Below are positions 1-7,068 of a stretch of 64,000 nucleotides of DNA, piece after piece. The position numbers and the translations under genes are program-made. Every line of letters starts with the position of its first letter. Within the stretch, counting starts at the first letter, position 1. Under the pieces are notes generated by a model that worked only from the letters and a program-made list of their open reading frames with translations, ran no database searches and was not told the origin of the DNA. The DNA comes from Plantactinospora endophytica (GTDB taxonomy: Bacteria > Actinomycetota > Actinomycetes > Mycobacteriales > Micromonosporaceae). Location: NCBI RefSeq assembly GCF_016862915.1, contig NZ_BONW01000005.1, positions 186,001 through 250,000 of the forward strand. The letters run 5' to 3'.

Positions 1-1189
1 CGGGGTTGACCTCGTAGTAGGAGGTGGAGCCGAGCACCTCGCCGGTGACCGCGTCGAGCTGCACCCACGGCACCCGCTCGCCCCGCTGGTGGGCGTCCAG
101 TGCGTCGCGGACGATCGGAGCGAGCCCGGCCGGGTCGCTCGGCTGGGCGGCACTGAGGTGGGTCCAGACGTCGGGGTCGCGGGTCGCCGCGTACAGGGCG
201 TCGACGTGGGACTCGGACAGTGCTTCGAGCCGGACGTGGGTGCCGGCCATCGGCACCGGAGCGTGCCAGGGGGAGCGGTCGGGGCGCAGGTACGCCGGCA
301 GCGGGGCGGTCACCCCGTCGTCCGGCTCGGGCCGTCCGGCGACGGTACGCAGCGGCAGCACGCCGGCCCAGTGCGGCAGGTCGTAGTCGGCGGGCTCGTC
401 GCGTACGCCACCGGTGCGGGCCCGCACCGAGACCTCGTGCAACGGCAGCGCCAGTACGGCGGTCTCGGCCAGCTCCCGGCGGGTCGGTGGGCGACTGTCG
501 GCGGCCCGGCCCCGGCCGACCTTCTCGACCAGCGCCGTCAGCACGGTCCGCTTCTCCGCCTCGTCGGCGACCAGATGTGCGCTGCCGTGCGCGACAAGCG
601 AGCGGTAGTTGGCGCTGTGGTGGAACTGGGAGCGGCCGTACACCAACCCGTCGAGCTGGGTCACCGCGACGCAGACCGGCAGCCCGGCGTCGCCCCGGGC
701 GGCCAGCAGCGGCCGGCTGCCGGTCGAGCCGTGCAGGTAGAGCGTGTCGCCGATCCGCACGTGCAGGGTGGGCAGGATCCGGGGTTCACCGTCCACAGTG
801 AACCCCAGGTGGCAGTGGTACGCCTCGTCGAGCAGGTCGTGCGCGGCGTCGCGCCGGTAGTCCATCTTCGACCGGTCCCGGCTGGCGACGGTCCGCCGAG
901 TCTGCGGATAGCTCCCGGCCGCACCGCTCGACTGCGACCCGGTCTGCGTTTGCGTCTGCGTCCCGGTCTGCGTTTGCGTCTGCGTCCCGGTCTGCGTTTG
1001 CGTGTGCGTCCCGGTCTGCGGCTGCGACTGCATCCCGGCCTGCGGCTGCGACTGCATCCCGGCCTGCATCTGTGTCCCGGTCTGCGGCTGTGGCGCAGTT
1101 TGCGGCTGTGGCGCGGTCTGCGGCTGGATTCGCGGCTCGGTCTGTGGCTGGATGTGCGGCTGCGTGTGCGTCTGGATCTGCTCGGCCAT
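1..1189 (-). CDS. FMN-binding split-barrel / GNAT acetyltransferase fusion, 3' end outside window
   Basis: The reading frame is open from ATG at 1189 to the window edge (396 residues seen). Residues 1-93 are low-complexity Gln/Thr/Pro repeats. Residues about 105-260 resemble the pyridoxamine 5'-phosphate oxidase-like split barrel of the NimA/Pyridox_ox_2 type (YRRDAAHDLLDEA, LHVRIGDTLYLHGS). From about 315 a GNAT N-acetyltransferase domain begins (HVRLEALSESHVDALYAATRDP) and is cut by the window. Such barrels bind FMN or heme cofactors; the acetylated substrate is unknown. A GGGCAGG-like RBS lies 6 nt before the ATG. The gene is divergent from a MocR-type PLP-binding regulator, which may control it. 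The domain calls are firm; the biological role is not known. Confidence 0.8.
   Translation of the reverse strand, partial: MAEQIQTHTQPHIQPQTEPRIQPQTAPQPQTAPQPQTGTQMQAGMQSQPQAGMQSQPQTGTHTQTQTGTQTQTQTGTQTQTQTGSQSSGAAGSYPQTRRTVASRDRSKMDYRRDAAHDLLDEAYHCHLGFTVDGEPRILPTLHVRIGDTLYLHGSTGSRPLLAARGDAGLPVCVAVTQLDGLVYGRSQFHHSANYRSLVAHGSAHLVADEAEKRTVLTALVEKVGRGRAADSRPPTRRELAETAVLALPLHEVSVRARTGGVRDEPADYDLPHWAGVLPLRTVAGRPEPDDGVTAPLPAYLRPDRSPWHAPVPMAGTHVRLEALSESHVDALYAATRDPDVWTHLSAAQPSDPAGLAPIVRDALDAHQRGERVPWVQLDAVTGEVLGSTSYYEVNP
938..1100. repeat. In-frame 24-bp tandem repeats encoding Gln/Thr repeats
   Basis: Three nearly identical 24-bp units lie at 938-961, 962-985 and 986-1009 and decay into related 15-24-bp units up to about 1100. 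They encode TQTQTQTG-type repeats at the N-terminus of the split-barrel/GNAT fusion. Every unit is a multiple of three, so copy-number changes would keep the frame. Confidence 0.85.
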
Positions 1190-1228
1190 CTCGCGCCTGC
1201 CCTTTTGTTATAGTACAATCCTGAAACT
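1190..1228. promoter_or_regulatory. Divergent promoter between split-barrel fusion and MocR regulator
   Basis: This 39-bp gap is markedly AT-richer than its surroundings. On the + strand TACAAT (1214-1219) is a good -10 hexamer that would start transcription about 3 nt before the GTG at 1229, giving a nearly leaderless MocR transcript. On the - strand TATAAC can serve as -10 for the fusion gene. The MocR protein probably binds here, as is usual for the family. Confidence 0.55.
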
Positions 1229-2569
1229 GTGACAGCACATTATCAGATCGCCGGTACGACGGCAGCCGAGATAGCGGCCAGCGTCGAGGCCGGGGTCCGG
1301 ACCGGCGACCTGCCGGCCGGGGCCGCGCTGCCCGCCGTCCGGGCGCTCGCCCAGGATCTCGGGGTCAGCCCGGGGACGGTCGCCAAGGCGTACCAGGGGC
1401 TGCGGCAACGCGGCATGGTGGAGACCGCCGGCCGCAACGGCACCCGGATCCGCCCGAAGCCCCCGGTCACCGGCCGCCGGGCCGCGCTGCGGCTGCCCGC
1501 GCCGCCCGGCGCGCTCGACCTCTCGGTCGGCGAACCCGACCCCGGGCTGCTTCCGCCGATCGGCGCCCACCTGGCCGCGCTGGCCCGCTCCGCCGGTGCC
1601 TCGGTCAACTACGGGGGCGGCGGCGTGCTGCCCGAACTCGTCGAGGCGGCCCGGGAGCGGCTGACCGCCGACGGGGTGCCGGCCGGGGCGGTGACGGTGA
1701 CCGGCGGCGCGTCGGACGGCATCGAGCGGCTGCTGGTCAGCAACCTGAGCCCCGGCGACGCGGTCGCGATCGAGGACCCTGGCTGGGCCAACACCATCGA
1801 CCTGGTCGCCACGCTCGGGCTGCGGGCGGTGCCGATGCCGGTCGACGACGCCGGCCCCACCCCGACCGGGCTGCGGGCCGCGCTGGCCGCCGGAGTCCGG
1901 GCGGTGCTGGTGACCAGCCGGGCGCAGAACCCGACCGGGGCGGTGGTCACCGCCGAGCGGGCGGCGGCGCTGCGGACCGTGCTGGCCGGGCATCCCGACG
2001 TACTGCTGATCGAGGACGACCACGCCGCCGAGCTATCCGTCGAGCCGCTGCACACCCTGGCCGGCGCCACCCGGAGCTGGGCCTTCGTCCGGTCGGCGAG
2101 CAAGCCGTACGGGCCGGATCTGCGGATCGCCGTGCTCGCCGGGGACGAGGTGACGGTGGCCCGGGTGGCGGGGCGGCTCCGGGTCTGCTCCGGCTGGGTC
2201 TCCACGCTGCTGCAACGGCTCACCCTCGCGCTGTGGCAGGACCCGGCGGTCACCGAGCGGATCGCGCTGGCCCGGGCCAGCTACGCCGAACGGGTCGCCG
2301 CACTGTGTGCCGCGCTCGCCGAGCGCGGGCTGACCGGGCACGGGCGTACCGGAATCAACGTCTGGTTGCCGGTGCCCGACGAGACCCGGGCGGTCGCGGT
2401 GCTGCGTGACGCCGGCTACGTGGTGGCGCCGGGCTCGCTGTTCCGGTTGGCCAGCGGGCCGGGTATCCGGATCACCGTCAGCCCGCTCGTCGAGGCCGAC
2501 ATCGCGCCGCTGGCCGACGCGCTGGCCCTGGCCGCCGCCCCCGCCACCCCGGCCACCCTCAGCGCCTGA
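1229..2569 (+). CDS. MocR/PdxR-type GntR regulator with PLP aminotransferase-like domain
   Basis: The protein has 446 aa. Residues 10-75 form a GntR winged helix (LPAVRALAQDLGVSPGTVAKAYQGL). Residues 95-440 form a fold-type I aminotransferase-like domain with NPTG (234-237), Asp263 and the PLP-anchoring SASK motif (Lys292). MocR proteins sense PLP or an amino-substrate adduct of it and often activate a divergent gene while repressing themselves. Here the divergent gene encodes a PNP-oxidase-like barrel fused to an acetyltransferase, so a vitamin B6-linked or amine-linked role is possible, but this is inference. The GTG start is nearly leaderless relative to the -10 at 1214-1219. Confidence 0.88.
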   Translation: MTAHYQIAGTTAAEIAASVEAGVRTGDLPAGAALPAVRALAQDLGVSPGTVAKAYQGLRQRGMVETAGRNGTRIRPKPPVTGRRAALRLPAPPGALDLSVGEPDPGLLPPIGAHLAALARSAGASVNYGGGGVLPELVEAARERLTADGVPAGAVTVTGGASDGIERLLVSNLSPGDAVAIEDPGWANTIDLVATLGLRAVPMPVDDAGPTPTGLRAALAAGVRAVLVTSRAQNPTGAVVTAERAAALRTVLAGHPDVLLIEDDHAAELSVEPLHTLAGATRSWAFVRSASKPYGPDLRIAVLAGDEVTVARVAGRLRVCSGWVSTLLQRLTLALWQDPAVTERIALARASYAERVAALCAALAERGLTGHGRTGINVWLPVPDETRAVAVLRDAGYVVAPGSLFRLASGPGIRITVSPLVEADIAPLADALALAAAPATPATLSA

Positions 2570-2645
2570 CCACCCAGACGCCACCCGCCGCCCGCCGCCC
2601 GCCGCCCGGTGCCCAGTGCTCGCCGCCCGGTGTCCGGTGTCCGGT

Positions 2646-2710
2646 GGCGCCAAGATTCTTGGCGAGAAACGGCTCGCGGCGAACCAGAAATCGCCAAGAA
2701 TCTTGGCGCC
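2646..2710. repeat. Perfect 20-bp inverted repeat, each arm itself palindromic
   Basis: The arms GGCGCCAAGATTCTTGGCGA (2646-2665) and its exact reverse complement (2691-2710) flank a 25-nt spacer. Each arm contains GCCAAGA-T-TCTTGGC, itself a perfect palindrome, so the site can form either one long hairpin or two short ones. It lies between the MocR gene and udgX, on the same strand as both. It could act as a terminator, an operator pair or a dispersed repeat. The preceding 2580-2645 stretch is GCCGCCC-type simple sequence. Confidence 0.85.
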
Positions 2711-2767
2711 CGCCGTGCCGGGCGCGCCGAGCGCGTGATCGCGGGGGTTCGGGGTAGAACATGCGCT

Positions 2768-3466
2768 ATGCCTGAGACGGAGACCGCTCCCGGAGCGCAG
2801 GAGTTCATCCCACCTGGTGCCGACACCCTGGCCGAGCTGCGCGCCGCCGCCAGCGGTTGCCAGGGCTGCGAGCTGCACCGGGACGCCACCCAGACGGTCT
2901 TCGGCCGGGGTGACGAGCACGCCCGGGTGGTCTTCGTCGGCGAGCAGCCCGGCGACGTCGAGGACCAGAAGGGGCTGCCGTTCGTCGGGCCGGCCGGGCA
3001 CCTGCTGCGGCGGGCCGTCGACGAGGCCGGCATCGACCCGGCACACCTCTACATCACCAACGCGGTAAAGCACTTCCGGTTCGAGATGCGCGGCAAGCGA
3101 CGGCTGCACAAGACCCCGGACCGGGTACACATCGTCGCCTGCCGGCCCTGGCTGGTCGCCGAGTTCGCCCGGCTGCACCCGGAGGTCGTGGTGGTACTCG
3201 GTGCGACGGCGGCCAAGGCCCTGCTCGGCCCGTCGTTCCGGGTCACCCAGTCCCGGGGCGTACTGCTGCCCTGGCCCGAGTCGGCGCAGCGCCCGCAGGA
3301 CTTCGCCAAGGTGCCGGTCGGGCCGACCGGTGAACGCGAGACCGTGGCGCCGACCCGGCTCGTCGCCACCATCCACCCGTCCGCGGTGCTCCGCGCCGAC
3401 GACCGGGACGCCGCGTACGCCGGCCTGGTCGCCGACCTGACGGTGGTGGCCGGTGCGCTCGGCTGA
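2768..3466 (+). CDS. udgX: UdgX-type uracil-DNA glycosylase
   Basis: The protein has 232 aa. It shows the family-4/5 UDG fold with motif GEQPGD (58-63), cluster cysteines C31-x2-C34 and C125, and HPS (203-205). The stretch KRRLHK (110-115) is the diagnostic UdgX insertion (usual form KRRIHK), in which the His (here His114) becomes covalently attached to the abasic sugar after uracil excision. As in other UdgX proteins, His (H102) stands where canonical family-4 UDGs have a cluster Cys. The enzyme acts on uracil in DNA and is thought to act as a suicidal enzyme. ATG 2768 is chosen because the upstream reading frame runs through the repeat-rich gap. Confidence 0.93.
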   Translation: MPETETAPGAQEFIPPGADTLAELRAAASGCQGCELHRDATQTVFGRGDEHARVVFVGEQPGDVEDQKGLPFVGPAGHLLRRAVDEAGIDPAHLYITNAVKHFRFEMRGKRRLHKTPDRVHIVACRPWLVAEFARLHPEVVVVLGATAAKALLGPSFRVTQSRGVLLPWPESAQRPQDFAKVPVGPTGERETVAPTRLVATIHPSAVLRADDRDAAYAGLVADLTVVAGALG

Positions 3467-3564
3467 CCCGCGACGGCCGGTGGTGCTGGTGGCCGATGCG
3501 CTCGGCTGACCCGGGACGCCCGGTGGTGCTGGTGGCCGGCGCGTTCGGCTGACCCGGGACGACC
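3437..3564. repeat. 43-bp tandem repeat duplicating the 3' end of udgX
   Basis: The last codons and stop of udgX (CGGCTGA, 3460-3466) recur at 3503-3509 and 3546-3552. This gives about three degenerate copies of a 43-bp unit, the first of which lies inside the gene. Confidence 0.8.
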
Positions 3565-3600
3565 GGTGGTGCCGGCCCGGTGTGGCAGGCCGGCACCACC
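3565..3600. terminator. Convergent terminator, udgX / Nramp-like gene
   Basis: GGTGGTGCCGGC (3565-3576) pairs perfectly with 3589-3600 across a 12-nt loop. It sits between two convergent genes. There is no U-tract, which is common for actinomycete terminators. Confidence 0.7.
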
Positions 3601-3608
3601 GGGTGGCG

Positions 3609-5030
3609 TCAGAGCCGTTGGAGTTGGGTGACCACCATCGCGACGGCGAAGAAGCCGTAGAAGCCGATCGCCACCAGCATGCCGCCGAGTCGCCAGCCGC
3701 GTAGCCGGATCGCGGTCGGCAGCTCCCGGATGTTGAGCCGGACCAGCAGGATCGAGTAGAGCAGGGTGACCACCGAGGCCGCGCAGGTGGAGATGATCAG
3801 CAGCCCGAGCGGTTGGCTGAAGCCGGCGAGCAGGATGACCGAGCCGAGCACGATCTCGGCCCAGACCACCGCGAGATAGAGCCGGGCCTCGGTCCACCGA
3901 GTGGAGGTGGCGAGATAGTTGCGCCGGAGGAAGTCGCTGGCCACCCGGCCGATCACGTCCAGCAGCCCCATCGCGGCGGCCCAGAGCGAGACCACGGCGA
4001 TCGCGAAGAAGAGCAGCTTGAGCCAGGTACCCACCGCGGCGGCGAGCAACTCGCCCTCGATCCGCAGGAACGACGGGTCGTTCTTCAGGTCGTCCCGGCC
4101 GAAGAGGGTCTCGTAGGCGAGCAGGCACATGATCGTGATGGTCACGAAGCAGACCAGCGCGAAGGTGAAGAAGTGCTCGATGTTGGCGCGCCTCCACCAG
4201 GTCGCCCAGCGGGCCAGGCTCGGCTCGTCCTGCGGGAAGGCGTACCGGTCGGCGCCGGCGGCCTCCTCCTGACCGGTGATCGGGGAGATCAGCCGGGGTA
4301 CGTGCGCGCCCATCCCGTACCGCTTGTCGCGGATCCAGTTGCTCAGCACCAGGTTGTGCACCCCGCCCGCCCCGGCGGCCCCGATGGCGCTGAGCAGCAG
4401 GGTGAAGGTGATCCCGGCCGGGATCTGCCCGAACCCGAGGACCGTCTCCGACGCCCCCTCGCCCCAGGTGCCGAGCGAGACAACGAAGACCACCACCACG
4501 GCCAGGAAGAAGAGCGTGAGCGCCACCTTGACCATCTCGACCCGCTCGACGGTCCGGTAGATCACCTTGGAGACCGAGAGCAGTACGCCGATGGCGACGA
4601 GTACGCCCACCGTGATCCAGACGGTGTTCCCGCCGCCGACCAGGTAGGTGAAGACGGCGGAGCCGCTGGTGGCCCAGCCCGGCCAGACGTACTGGAAGGC
4701 TCCGGCGAGGCAGATGACGATGCCCCAGCCCTTCCACCAGCGGGAGAACCCGGCGACCACGGTCTGCCCGCTGGCCAGCGTGTACCGCTCGATCTCCATG
4801 TTGATGACGAACTGGACGGCGAGGGTGGCGATGGCCAGCCAGAGCAGGCCGAGCCCGCCCAGCGCGGTCAGGTAGGGCCAGAGGATGAGTTCCCCGGCGG
4901 CCATCCCGATGCCGACCGCCACCACGCCGGGGCCGACCATCCGGCGCAGCGGCATCGGTTCGGGCAGTTCGCGGGTGACCGGGTCGTCGGGGGGTACGGC
5001 GGTGTCGGGGGTGGTCGCCTGTCGGCTCAT
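3609..5030 (-). CDS. Nramp-fold membrane transporter lacking canonical metal motifs
   Basis: The protein has 473 aa and about 11 predicted membrane helices of the Nramp/LeuT type. In canonical Mn/Fe transporters TM1 carries DPGN and TM6 carries MPH. Here the TM1 stretch reads GIGMAAGELI (residues 40-49) and the TM6 stretch GAGGVHNLVLSNW (220-232), so the metal ligands Asp, Asn and Met are absent. The gene lies about 100 bp downstream of the quinate/shikimate dehydrogenase gene on the same strand and probably shares its promoter and TetR operator. I infer uptake of an organic solute or an unusual cation, possibly the substrate of the pathway. The fold is confident; the substrate is unknown. 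Confidence 0.8.
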   Translation of the reverse strand: MSRQATTPDTAVPPDDPVTRELPEPMPLRRMVGPGVVAVGIGMAAGELILWPYLTALGGLGLLWLAIATLAVQFVINMEIERYTLASGQTVVAGFSRWWKGWGIVICLAGAFQYVWPGWATSGSAVFTYLVGGGNTVWITVGVLVAIGVLLSVSKVIYRTVERVEMVKVALTLFFLAVVVVFVVSLGTWGEGASETVLGFGQIPAGITFTLLLSAIGAAGAGGVHNLVLSNWIRDKRYGMGAHVPRLISPITGQEEAAGADRYAFPQDEPSLARWATWWRRANIEHFFTFALVCFVTITIMCLLAYETLFGRDDLKNDPSFLRIEGELLAAAVGTWLKLLFFAIAVVSLWAAAMGLLDVIGRVASDFLRRNYLATSTRWTEARLYLAVVWAEIVLGSVILLAGFSQPLGLLIISTCAASVVTLLYSILLVRLNIRELPTAIRLRGWRLGGMLVAIGFYGFFAVAMVVTQLQRL

Positions 5031-5132
5031 CGGGTACTCCGGGGGTGGTGTGGGGGTGTGGGGGAGCGGACCGTCCCGGTGGGACGGCCGGTGGTGCGGC
5101 GGCGCCGTGCGGGGTGACCACGCGGCGCCGGT

Positions 5133-6002
5133 TCAGGTGGCGGGTCGGGCCCGCCCGGCGAGCAGCAGGTCGAGGTGGCGCAGCATCCGGCCGGTGTCCG
5201 GGGTACGGCCGGTGAAGAGCGCGAACGCGGCGGCGGCCTGGAAGACGCACATGCCGGTACCGCCGATCGCGCGCAGCCCGGCCGCCCGGGCGGCGGCGAG
5301 CAGTTCGGTCTCCACCGGCATGTAGATGACGTCCAGCACCCAGAGGCCGGGATGCAGCAGCTCGACCGGCAGCGGTACGCCCGGATGCGCCCGCATCCCG
5401 ACCGGGCTGGTGTTGACCAGCCCGTCGGCGGCGCCGACGGCGGCCGGCAGCTCCGCCGGGCCGGCCACCGCGATCCGTTCGGTGTCGAACCGCAGGCTCA
5501 GGGTCTCGGCGAGCAGGCCGCGCCGGTCCGGGTCGGGGTCGACCACGGTGAGGTGCCCGACGCCGGCCTCCAACTGGGCGTACGCGCAGGCGGCGCCGGC
5601 ACCGCCGGCCCCGAGTTGCACGACCCGGCCGGTGGCGGCACCGGGCAGCCCGAGCCGGAACGACTCGGTGAACCCGTAGGCGTCGGTGTTGTGGCCGATC
5701 CGGCGCCCGTCCCGGAAGACGACCGTGTTGACCGCGCCGATGTCGTCGGCCGGTGGGGCGAGCCGGTCCAGCAGCTCGATCACCTGTTGCTTGAACGGAT
5801 GCGTGACGTTCAGTCCGGCGAACCCGGCCGCCTCGGCGTCGTCCAGCAGCCGGCGCAGCTCGGTCGGGGTCTCCGGCCGGTCGACGTCGAGCAGCGCGTA
5901 CGACAGGTCGAGGTCGTGGTGCCGGCCCTCGGCCTCGTGCAGTGCCGGCGACAGCGACGTGCCGATGCCCGCTCCGATCAACCCGTAGCGGCAGGTCCGC
6001 AT
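5133..6002 (-). CDS. qsuD: Quinate/shikimate dehydrogenase (AroE/QsuD family)
   Basis: The protein has 289 aa. The substrate domain contains the SLSPALHE motif (16-23), the catalytic Lys in NVTHPFKQ (Lys71) and Asp107 (GHNTD). The nucleotide loop is GAGGAG (131-136). After beta-2 the sequence is VVDPDPDR, with acidic residues that favour NAD over NADP, as in catabolic QsuD/YdiB enzymes rather than biosynthetic AroE. The sequence DVIYMPVETELL also matches the Corynebacterium QsuD type. It would oxidise quinate and shikimate to the dehydro forms. It is divergent from a TetR gene and from the QsuB-type dehydratase beyond it, which supports a catabolic role. Confidence 0.85.
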   Translation of the reverse strand: MRTCRYGLIGAGIGTSLSPALHEAEGRHHDLDLSYALLDVDRPETPTELRRLLDDAEAAGFAGLNVTHPFKQQVIELLDRLAPPADDIGAVNTVVFRDGRRIGHNTDAYGFTESFRLGLPGAATGRVVQLGAGGAGAACAYAQLEAGVGHLTVVDPDPDRRGLLAETLSLRFDTERIAVAGPAELPAAVGAADGLVNTSPVGMRAHPGVPLPVELLHPGLWVLDVIYMPVETELLAAARAAGLRAIGGTGMCVFQAAAAFALFTGRTPDTGRMLRHLDLLLAGRARPAT

Positions 6003-6104
6003 GGTGCTCCCGTCCTGGTCCGGTGGCGGCGGTCAGCCCGCGCGACGCCAGCGCCGGTGCGGCCCGGACCGCCGGGTCGTGCCGTCGACCGGGTACCGGC
6101 GTCA

Positions 6105-6128
6105 GCTAATGTACGAACTGGTACGTTA
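6105..6128. promoter_or_regulatory. Probable TetR operator in the qsu divergent region
   Basis: A 24-bp imperfect palindrome has the core GTAC-N6-GTAC and outer arms CTAA/TTAG. It is followed by an AT-rich TTAGTTAT. It lies between the divergent qsuD and TetR genes, so one site could control both directions. Binding by the adjacent TetR protein is inference. Confidence 0.7.
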
Positions 6129-6218
6129 GTTATCCGCCTCGGTGTCGGGCCTGTCAAGGGCCTGCCGGAGGCACCGGCGCACACTGGTCCGATGGCGGAC
6201 ATCCGGGAGGACGAGGCG

Positions 6219-6938
6219 ATGACTCTGCGGGCGGCACCGGACACCGAGGCGCGACCCGACCGGGCCGAGGCGCCGGAGGCCGGAGCACGGCCCGGTCGGC
6301 GTACGGTGCCGGAGGTCGAGCGGCGGCGGGACGCGGAACGTACCCGGGCCGACATCATCGACGTCGCCACCGACGAGTTCGCCAACCGGGGCTACAGCGG
6401 TGCCCGGGTCGACGAGATCGCGGCCCGGACCCGCACCACCAAACGGATGATCTACTACTACTTCGGCGGCAAGGAGCAGCTCTACCTCGCCGTCCTGGAG
6501 CGCGCCTACGGCGAGATCCGGGCCGCCGAACGGAGCGTCGACGTCGACCACCTGGAGCCGGTGGCCGCGATCCGGCGCCTCGCCGAGGTCACCTTCGACC
6601 ACCACGAGGCGCATCCGGCGTTCATCAAGCTGGTCGGGGTGGAGAACGCCCAGCAGGCCGAGCACATGACCCACGTCGCCCGGCTGGTCGACCTGAACAG
6701 TTCCGCCGTGGACCTGCTCAGCGGCGTACTGGAGCGCGGGCAGCGGGCCGGGACGTTCCGCTCCGACGTGGACGCACTCGACGTACACATGATGATCAGC
6801 GCCTTCTGTTTCTTCCGGGTCGCCAACCGGCACACCTTCGCCGCGCTGTTCGACCGGGACCTGCTCGCCCCCACCAGCCGCCAGCACTACCGGACCATGC
6901 TCGCCGAGATGGTCATCGGCTACCTCCGCCGCCGCTGA
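6219..6938 (+). CDS. TetR-family regulator of the quinate/shikimate cluster
   Basis: The protein has 239 aa. After a basic, disordered leader (residues 1-45) comes a TetR HTH (IIDVATDEFANRGYSGARVDEIAARTRTT...MIYYYFGGKEQLY). The C-terminal half is alpha-helical, ending LAEMVIGYLRRR. ATG 6219 is chosen for its GGGAGG RBS 8 nt upstream; an in-frame ATG at 6192 lacks one. The gene is divergent from qsuD and co-directional with the QsuB-type gene 130 bp downstream. The palindrome at 6105-6128 is its likely operator. The ligand is probably quinate, shikimate or a downstream aromatic acid, by context only. Confidence 0.85.
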   Translation: MTLRAAPDTEARPDRAEAPEAGARPGRRTVPEVERRRDAERTRADIIDVATDEFANRGYSGARVDEIAARTRTTKRMIYYYFGGKEQLYLAVLERAYGEIRAAERSVDVDHLEPVAAIRRLAEVTFDHHEAHPAFIKLVGVENAQQAEHMTHVARLVDLNSSAVDLLSGVLERGQRAGTFRSDVDALDVHMMISAFCFFRVANRHTFAALFDRDLLAPTSRQHYRTMLAEMVIGYLRRR

Positions 6939-7068
6939 CCGCGCGTCCCCGGCGAGCCGCCGCTGACCGTGCGTCCCGGTGAGACGGCGCCGGCCGCGCG
7001 TCCCGGCGAGCCGTCGCCGACCGTGGGCCGGCACGCCGCCGCCGACCGCACCCCAGGGAGGGCACGCC

